Shown piece after piece: positions 57,840 through 64,000 of a DNA stretch of 64,000 nucleotides. A model generated the notes under the pieces. It was given only the letters and a program-made list of their open reading frames with translations. It was not told the origin of the DNA and did not search any database. Within the stretch, counting starts at the first letter, position 1, and every line of letters starts with the position of its first letter. Location of the stretch: positions 1 to 64,000 of the forward strand of contig JAACJM010000104.1 in the NCBI GenBank assembly GCA_013368315.1, read 5' to 3'. The stretch comes from Tetrapyrgos nigripes. Lineage: Eukaryota; Basidiomycota; Agaricomycetes; Agaricales; Campanellaceae. The position numbers and the translations under genes are program-made.

Positions 57840-58330
57840 TCACTTATGTCCCCTGGAGCTCAGGTCTGCCGTATCCTGCGCAATCAAAATATCTCCAGCT
57901 TGAAGTGTGTAGTTCCCTTGTCCTGTGAGTATGATAACGTATCTGCACGGTAAGAGTCAGTGTTAGTGCGAAAGTGAAAGTTTGGTGTAAGTTGAGGGAT
58001 GGATAAGTGAAAGAAGCGAAAGGTATTGAAATGAAATGGAATAAATACTGATAGAGGAACAGGAGCACTGTGTAGCCCCGCGTTCGTCAACTCTGTAAAC
58101 AAGTCGTAGCTGCTGTTTCCCGATGCGCCTAGATTAGAGTAGCTCAATGCACTGACAGTACCAGTTGCGGTACTCCAGACTACTTAGTGCAAGCGTCAGC
58201 TACCAGCATCTAGAACGGAAAGCATGCCCGGGATAAGGATAGATTCACTTTGAAGCATCGACAGTGTCCACTACTTACTGTTTGGAGTAGATGTAGGCTG
58301 TAGCGGCTGTATAAAATCTACACCCGACAT
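57840..58330 (-). CDS. hypothetical small protein, 3' end ambiguous
   Basis: ATG 58330 starts MSGVDFIQPLQPTSTPN; a 98-bp intron (58278-58181) with GTAAGT and AGTAG ends joins in frame to IWSTATGTVSALSYSNLGAS, YDLFTELTNAGLHSAPVPLS. After that either the frame reads through to TGA at 57884 (about 115 aa), or a pyrimidine-rich intron with GTGCAG acceptor leads to a last exon. All three frames of the last exon are open to stops at 57884, 57844 or 57840; one reads GQGNYTLQAGDILIAQDTAD, which looks most protein-like. No family recognised. Confidence 0.5.
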
Positions 58331-58517
58331 GTTTGTCACACCCAGCAGTAACCAATATTCGGCGGGTGAAAGTTAATTGAGAAACGTGTAATTTCCGAAC
58401 CAGAATACATTCGTTGAAAATGTTGAAAATCATACCCAAAACGTAAAGAATCCACGCACAAAGGAAGTGTATTCGAATTTATTTAGTCTTCGAACGACTC
58501 AAATCCGTTAAGAACTA

Positions 58518-58617
58518 CAGTGACTGACAAAACTGATGTCACCCCCCGTGACCAGATCTAATTGAGTTTTTGAATTGAATCTGGTCACGGGGGTGACATC
58601 AGTTTTGTCAGTCACTG
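58518..58617. mobile_element. Tc1/mariner-like MITE, 100 bp, TA flanked
   Basis: CAGTGACTGACAAAACTGAT begins a ~40-bp arm that is repeated inverted at the right with one base length difference (six against five C). Flanks are TA at 58516-58517 and 58618-58619. The loop is about 20 bp. TA target duplications and CAGTG termini are Tc1/mariner features. Confidence 0.82.
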
Positions 58618-58619
58618 TA

Positions 58620-58887
58620 CCACGAGGGAAATTTATTGAGATACATAAGCATTCATACGACATCCTATGTGAGATTCTATGATGAAGGATAGAGAATGTA
58701 TTTTCGGAGTTAAGACTCTGACATCGCGATAACGTGACCTGGTCCTCTCTTGACTTCTTACATCCATCATCCATAGGATATATTTTCCGTTTGTCTCTAC
58801 ACAAGCTTAAAATCTCCTCACGTTTCCTCCTTCCTCATCTACGCTCCGCCTTTATCTTTATCTCTTACGCGTTTCCCTTTTCCCACT
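58620..58887. other. 5' region of the DIRS-like element, boundary not found
   Basis: Pyrimidine-rich sequence just before the gag ATG (CCTTTATCTTTATCTCTTACG) probably belongs to the element's leader. No terminal repeat could be recognised. Confidence 0.3.
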
Positions 58888-60928
58888 ATGTCATCAGTTC
58901 CTGTTCCCCAAGCTGGGTTACAACCACCCTTCGTTCCTGTTCCTGGCTCTCGCCATGCCCCTCGTGGTGCGAACAGCCGTTTCACGTGTCCTCTCGGGGA
59001 ACACCCTCCTGCTGACGATCTGCCTTTGGCGGATCATCCCGCATCTGATCCTGCTGCCGCTGGTGTCGGGGGCGATGACGAGTTTCCTGAGGACCAGTTC
59101 GTTGAACCGGAGTCCCCGCGTCTTCCTCCCACTCCTGATGGCCCTGGTCCTGGTCCTGTTCCTCGCCGTGGCGGCGCCCAGTCCCCTTGGGCTGACGCAT
59201 CCCAGGCAGCTGGCTCCTCTCCTATCCCTCGTCACCGTCCTATGGGACGTGCTGTTTCAGTCCAGAGCGATGACGACCCTGACGGTGCTAACCAGCACCC
59301 TAAGGCTAATCATTCTCACGGTCTGGAACAGGAAGGAGCCTTCCGCCCTGGCCATACCTCTCCTTCGGGTCGTCCTTGCAGGGGCACCCAGTCCTGTTAG
59401 TTCCTTTCCTTTCATGCTCCTTTGACCGTTCCTGACATTGATCCCCATAGCCTCGCATGCCTCTGAGAATGATGCCTCTGGTGACCTCAGACGCTCTCCT
59501 ACTCTTGGCAACAACAGTACTCATGCTCCTCCCGCAGACCAGCCCACTCCCGGCCCCAGTTGTCGTCAAGACGAGGACGTTTCTGACCATGGCACACCTC
59601 GCATTCCTACGGCTGCTAAAGGTAAAGGTTGTGCGAATCAACCATCCTCCCGTCCTCCACCTGGGCCGCATGATCATAACCGTCCTTCCTTCCCTCAGCA
59701 CACTCATTATGCTGGCCGTGGCAGTCATGACGATCCCTCTCGTCATCGTCCCAAACATTCCCGTGCTGACACTGGTACTCGTCGTAAATATCCGATGTCT
59801 GACGCGGATTCTGACGACGACTCCACACCCAGGAAGAAGCACAAGCCCAAACACTCCAAGAGACGCTCCAAACACGGTAAAATGTCCAAGTCAAGGAAGG
59901 ACTCTCATAAGTCCAGACGACACCGTCGTCACGACGCCTATGACTCCTCTTCCTCTTCCTCTTCCTCCTCCTTGTCGTCATCCTCATCTTCGTCTTCCTC
60001 CTCGTCCTCTGCATCGGAGTCCAAACGCCGTCCCTTGCCTAGTTCGGCCTTCACCCTGTCCACGGTGGTCGCCAACAACCTCAGAGACTACTGGCGTCAT
60101 CACATGTCTCTGACCCACTTCAGCGCGCACCTCATGCGGGACTTCCTTGCCATTCTTCGCTCCAACGAAGGCCTCATCACCTCTCCTTCCATTGTCCTTC
60201 TGCAGGAATCTGATCTCCCTGACATAGCTCGCAACCTTCACACCGCAATCCTCCAGAACTACCGGTATAAGCGAGGGAAGGACATTGGCTCGGGCACATC
60301 TCGGTGGGTGGCCTACCAGTGGTACACGCTGATCATGGCCATCGCCGACAGCAAGACTCTCTACGATGATTTCCCCACTGCTATCCTCTATCTTCAGCGT
60401 ACCCTCTTCGACTGGGAAGCATCACCTGAGAAGTGGACCATCTCGGTCTCTCCAATACGGGAACCTGTCTGGACTCGTTACCACCACACCATAGTCTCCC
60501 AGTGTGCTCACTTCACTAAGATCCTCCCCACTGGGATCAACTCCTACCTGTCGGTGTGGGTTCATGACAATCGTTGTAGCTCGCACTCTCAGTCCTCTGG
60601 TTTTGGTAGCTCCCAGTCCTTTCAGGCCTCTGCCACTGGATCTGCCACTCGCAGGTTCCAGCTCCTCTGCTGGTTGTGTGGTCTCCCCCACCACTACAAG
60701 GAACACAAACCCAAACCCAGTGACTTCCTTAAATGGTCCGGTAACGCCTTCAAGGACTCTCAGCAGCGAATGTACTGCATCGGTTTCAATGGTAATGGCT
60801 GCTCCTACACTTCATTCTGTCAATACCAACATCTCTGTGGTCGCTGCAGTTCTGCCGACCACACCTCCCAGACCCATCCTTCCTCCAGCTCCAGCACCAG
60901 AACTGATCCCCCTTCCAAGAAAACATAA
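58888..60928 (+). CDS. gag-like protein of the DIRS-type element, 661 aa
   Basis: Exon 1 58888-59395 and exon 2 59451-60928 join across a 55-bp intron (GTTAGT…CCATAG) in frame, 1986 nt. The first half is Pro/Asp/Gly-rich and disordered, followed by a basic stretch (KKHKPKHSKRRSKHGKMSKS) and a serine run of about 27. A helical core (NLRDYWRHHMSLTHFSAHLM … LPDIARNLHTAILQNYRYKR) precedes a Cys/His-rich end (LCWLCGLPHHYKEH, YCIGFNGNGCSYTSFCQYQH, LCGRCSSADHTSQTH) that probably binds nucleic acid. No stop or frameshift is seen. Confidence 0.7.
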
Positions 60929-62608
60929 TCTCTTCCCCATCGTCACCAGGCTTCGTCATGAAGCATGGACGAGACTTCTCATCGCCACCGGTGGCTACGA
61001 GAAGTTCAAGAAGGTACCGGAAGGCCTTCGCAACAGTTTCCTCATTGGCGTTGAGGACTACAAACTATCCCACACGTTCACTCCCAGAAATCACCCATCT
61101 GCATCAACCTTCTCCCACGTTATTACGGAAAAGTTCGAAGACGAAATCGCCAAAGGGCGGATTTCCATTGGCTTCGAACCTTCCTATCTCGAATCCGTTA
61201 TTGGTCCTTTCCGCACCTCTCCACTTGCCATCATCAAGCAGAAACCTGGCAAGTTTCGCATCATAATCAACCACTCATACCCACACACACCTCCTCAAGT
61301 CCAGCGCCTCCTGAACCCACCTCCTTCCACCTGTGCCTCCAACTCTAGCGATACCATGCACAACATCCCTTCTCCCGTCACCATTGACCCCGAAATATAC
61401 TCCGTGAACTCACTCATTGACACCGACAAGTTTCAGTGTGCCTGGGGCACTTTCTCGGAGTGTTGGTTACTGATAGCCAATGCACCACCTGGTACCCAGG
61501 CGTCGTTTTTTGACGTTGATGCTGCCTTCCGTAACATTCCTATACATCCCTCAGCTCGAAATTTCGTCGCTCTCCTGTTCAACGGATTGGTTCATCTTGA
61601 CCAGTGTCTCAATTTCAGAAAGGCATCTTCTCCTGGGATATGGGGACTCATTGCCGATGCTATGGTCCACATCCTGTTACATTCTGGTATGTATTCCTAT
61701 TCCATATCTCCACTTCCTCTGCTCCTTGCTATCTTTGTCCCGGTCACTCATCCCATTCCTTCTCGTATCCACTTCACAGGTGTCAAGGCTCTCATCAAAT
61801 GGGTTGACGACTTCATCTTTTTCCGTTACCCTCGTTTGTCTCTCGGCAATGGGCTATACGAGTACTCTTATGACGAAAGCCTCGTCTGGTCCATCGCTGA
61901 AGAGTTAGGCTGGCCCTGGGCCTTACCAAAGTTCGTCGCGTTTGCCATTTTCTTCACGTATATCGGTTTCTTCTGGAATATCGAGAAGAAGACAGTCGAG
62001 TTACCTCAAGCCAAGAAGACGAAGTACTCATTGAAGATATCCACTTTCCTCTCCAACTTGTCACATACCAAAGAAGAAGCAGAATCAGTGGTGGGTACAC
62101 TACAACATGTCACCTTAGTAGCTCCACAAGGCCATTCCTATCTCGCCTCTCTCCACTGATTCGTATCTGGCTTCCAATTAACCGACCATCACCTCCTACG
62201 TCACTGCCATACTAAAGCCATGGAGGAAGATCTGCACTGGTGGTTAGGACAGTTACAACTCGATTTCCTAGGACTACACATTGTGAACCCGTCTAACATC
62301 GACGAATCCTTCATTCTCTACGTTGACGCATCTACGTCCTGGGGTATCGGCCTCATCCTCAATAACAGATGGTTAGCTTGGCAATACAAACCGAACTGGT
62401 CTGGAGACAGCTGTCATATCGGATGGTCCGAAATGGTAGCCATCGAGTTAGCCATTCTCACGCTTGTAACATCGCACATCAAGAACACTCACATCAGAAT
62501 CCTCTCAGACAACCAAGGAGTTGTCAGAGCGCTCAAGGCCGGTTATTCGCGTGGTCAAGCCCAGAATGCTTCCCTACGACGTATAGTATCAACCATGCAA
62601 GAACATTC
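58888..62608 (+). mobile_element. DIRS/Ngaro-like retrotransposon, 3' truncated
   Basis: Gene order gag, then reverse transcriptase, then RNase H, with no aspartic protease motif or integrase visible. The RT style (FFDVDAAFRNIPIHPSARNF, KALIKWVDDFIFF) and the following RNase H match tyrosine-recombinase retroelements that are frequent in Agaricomycetes. The tyrosine recombinase expected downstream is absent because the RNase H breaks off at about 62608. One nonsense codon in 3.7 kb suggests a young copy. Class assignment is by RT resemblance only. Confidence 0.65.
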
Positions 62609-62651
62609 AAGGGGGGTCAGCGTGAGAGCATTTCCATATATGGATGGTTAG
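60890..62651 (+). pseudogene. reverse transcriptase-RNase H, one nonsense codon and a truncated end
   Basis: The frame is +1 relative to gag and overlaps its end. RT motifs in order: FEPSYLESVIGPFRTSPLAI, KPGKFRIIINHSYP, FFDVDAAFRNIPIHPS, FRKASSPGIWGLIADAMVHI, KWVDDFIFF (VDD catalytic pair, about 61800), PKFVAFAIFFTYIGFFW. TGA at 62157-62159 interrupts it. RNase H continues in the same frame: LYVDASTSWGIGLILNNRWL, SEMVAIELAIL, ILSDNQGVVRALKAG. After MQEHS (about 62608) the sequence is unrelated and ends at a chance TAG. Confidence 0.75.
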
Positions 62652-62787
62652 TTAGTCCGAGGCTCCGGCCCTTAAAAATTTTTTGGTGAGTACCCTTCCG
62701 GTACCTCAAACTACGTCCCCGAAGTTGCCCCGACACCCCCCAATAGCTCAGTAATAGCACTAGAAGCACCCAGGGACTACCAAAGAT
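62609..62787 (+). promoter_or_regulatory. leader of the right-edge gene; probable 5' end of an inserted element
   Basis: The retroelement RNase H stops and GGGGGGTCAGCGTGAGAGC begins. 180 bp later an ATG with a normal intron starts a new gene. The abrupt switch suggests that this is the left terminus of another mobile or duplicated unit whose right end lies beyond the window. Confidence 0.4.
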
Positions 62788-64000
62788 GCCTACGGTAAGC
62801 TGTTTTCATCTAATAGAACAACTTGTATTGATCAATTGATCAGGATGACGACGACAATCCCGAAAATCTCACTATTCAAAACGACAATACAGTAATCTGT
62901 CCGACATGTCATTCTGCAGTTAATTTGGGAAGGGTTGGTCTGGCGAACTACTATAAAAGACACAAGGGGTCGGCTGAGTGCGATAAACGGCTTCAGAAAT
63001 GGAGAAAGGATGAAGTTGTGAAAAAGACGAAGGCAACTGCGATGAGTTTTTTCAAACCTCGGGCTGCGCGCATACCATCCACAGTAACTGCACCTCCTCC
63101 CATTCATAGCAGTCCTCCAGAACCCCTTCATACAACCGGTACATCCGAGTCTTCTCAGCCAAACCACTGTCGAAATGTCAAACTACCCTGTCCAAGCGCA
63201 CTCCAGCTCCTCTCGGCCTTTCATACCCGCATACTGAAACTTCCCGAAGCGGTTGGAATCGCAAGTGCTGAAAATCCTCTTTCGTCATTTGCTGGAGACC
63301 CACGTGGATCAATTCCTGAAGGTGAAGACGCTTGGGAGACATGGAATGGTCCGCTGGACACGCTAGTGCAGCGGCCACCCGAGAATTTGGAGGAATTAAT
63401 TAGAAGTGGTGGGAAGTCGCTGATAGGAGTGCACAACCTACTAAAATACCTGGTCGTTGAGCATGGTATCGTTGGCGTACTGCTAGAAATGAAGATAGAG
63501 AGACTCATTAGAGCGATGGATAATGTGTATGTACTCCTGAAACATTTAATCATAGTTAAACTCACAATGTGGGACCCAGGTCACCCATAACCCAAACCCA
63601 TGACACGGAAATGAGTGAGGTATCACTTTTAGAGTGCAACGATACAACGTAAGTAACCATTTCCTTGATACGAGAAAAAGCTAACCTTCATTACTAAAGC
63701 GATGTGATAGATGTTGATATGGTTATGGCTAGATCACCTTCGCCATTGAACATGACCATACGCTGTCCAGGTATTGCAATCGAAGTCCTGCCAGGGCATA
63801 GTATCCATACCACGTACCCTTATGGGATACACGACAAACTTGGTGATCCGTGGGATTACGAAGTGAAGGCGGGATGCATGACAATCAGAGCCCGAGGCTG
63901 TCAGGACAATGTCACGCAATGTATGTGGTGCCAGTCTCTGAAAGATAATCCGATTCTGCGTGGGGTGTTAATACGGATGAGAGAAGGTGTTCATCCCAAT
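62788..64000 (+). CDS. basidiomycete-specific zinc-binding protein family, partial at right edge
   Basis: Exons 62788-62796, 62844-63528, 63582-63648 and from about 63700 onward splice in frame: MPT, DDDDNPENLTIQNDNTVICP, TCHSAVNLGRVGLANYYKRH, KGSAECDK, then MSFFKPRAARIPSTV, AFHTRILKLPEAVGIASAEN, EDAWETWNGPLDTLV, LLKYLVVEHGIVGVLLEMKI, SEVSLLECNDTT, and a second block IRCPGIAIEVLPGHSIHTTY, PYGIHDKLGDPWDYEV, IRARGCQDNVTQCMWCQSLK, LRGVLIRMREGVHPN. The first part is a CxxC…H…C finger resembling BED-type DNA-binding domains. The second has CPG…YPxGIH…PWD…C…CxxC spacing that I recognise from a highly repeated Agaricomycete family of unknown role, likely transposon-linked. No stops occur up to the edge. 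Confidence 0.65.

Noticed and set aside
59457..60113. Hydrophobic 218-codon frame inside gag
   Set aside because: Shadow of the gag frame in Ser/Pro/Asp-rich codons; it has no start context and gag continues through it.

Overview
The window looks like repeat-rich accessory DNA from a mushroom-forming basidiomycete (Agaricomycete). Coding genes are split by many short GT-AG introns (mostly 48-76 bp). The recognisable families are a HET-domain protein, a TPR-CHAT protein, two multi-pass membrane proteins of a type common in these fungi, F-box/LRR sequence, a C2H2 factor and a carboxylesterase. Ty1/copia and tyrosine-recombinase-type retroelements and many DNA-transposon derivatives fill the space between. 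I see no rRNA, tRNA, CRISPR or bacterial-type organisation.

Layout. 1-3036: 3' part of a dead Ty1/copia element with one LTR. 3.1-3.5 kb: WD40 fragment. 6.0-9.8 kb (minus): a TPR-CHAT gene killed by four TGA codons. 10.86-15.89 kb: a 5-kb element with ~465-bp terminal inverted repeats (TIRs) and a 3-bp target duplication, carrying pieces of at least three unrelated host-type genes plus a nested repeat. 17.5-18.7 kb: a membrane-protein ORF whose C-terminus was interrupted by a hAT-like element. 20.7-21.6 kb: C2H2 gene, followed by a cluster of four miniature elements. 28.2-29.3 kb: cysteine-rich GPI-type surface protein. 30.9-32.5 kb: ten-exon membrane protein. 36.2-41.0 kb: AT-rich inverted ends enclosing a broken thioesterase-like gene and another hAT-like element. 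43.7-44.9 kb: HET gene. 45.7-47.0 kb: seven-exon membrane protein. 50.2-52.0 kb: 5'-degraded carboxylesterase. 53.4-54.2 kb: intact 191-aa orphan. 58.9-62.6 kb: DIRS/Ngaro-like retroelement, cut by a sequence that carries an apparently intact basidiomycete-specific gene running off the right edge.

The main theme is host genes against mobile DNA. Four hAT-like elements have perfect 8-bp target duplications, four CAC-ended elements have 3-bp duplications, and one Tc1/mariner-like element is flanked by TA. Nonsense codons in the dead genes are almost all TGA where the family has CGA. In the CHAT repeats this can be read directly, because one CpG column shows CG, TG and CA states among ten copies. 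This points to cytosine methylation and deamination of repeated DNA. The most unusual object is the 5-kb gene-fragment-carrying TIR element, which resembles plant Pack-type transposons.

Apparently intact genes: C2H2 (267 aa), Cys-rich (288 aa), two membrane proteins (346 and 303 aa), HET (383 aa), the 191-aa orphan, the gag ORF, and the partial right-edge gene. Splice models were built by hand from the sequence; where all exons keep one frame to a stop this is stated.
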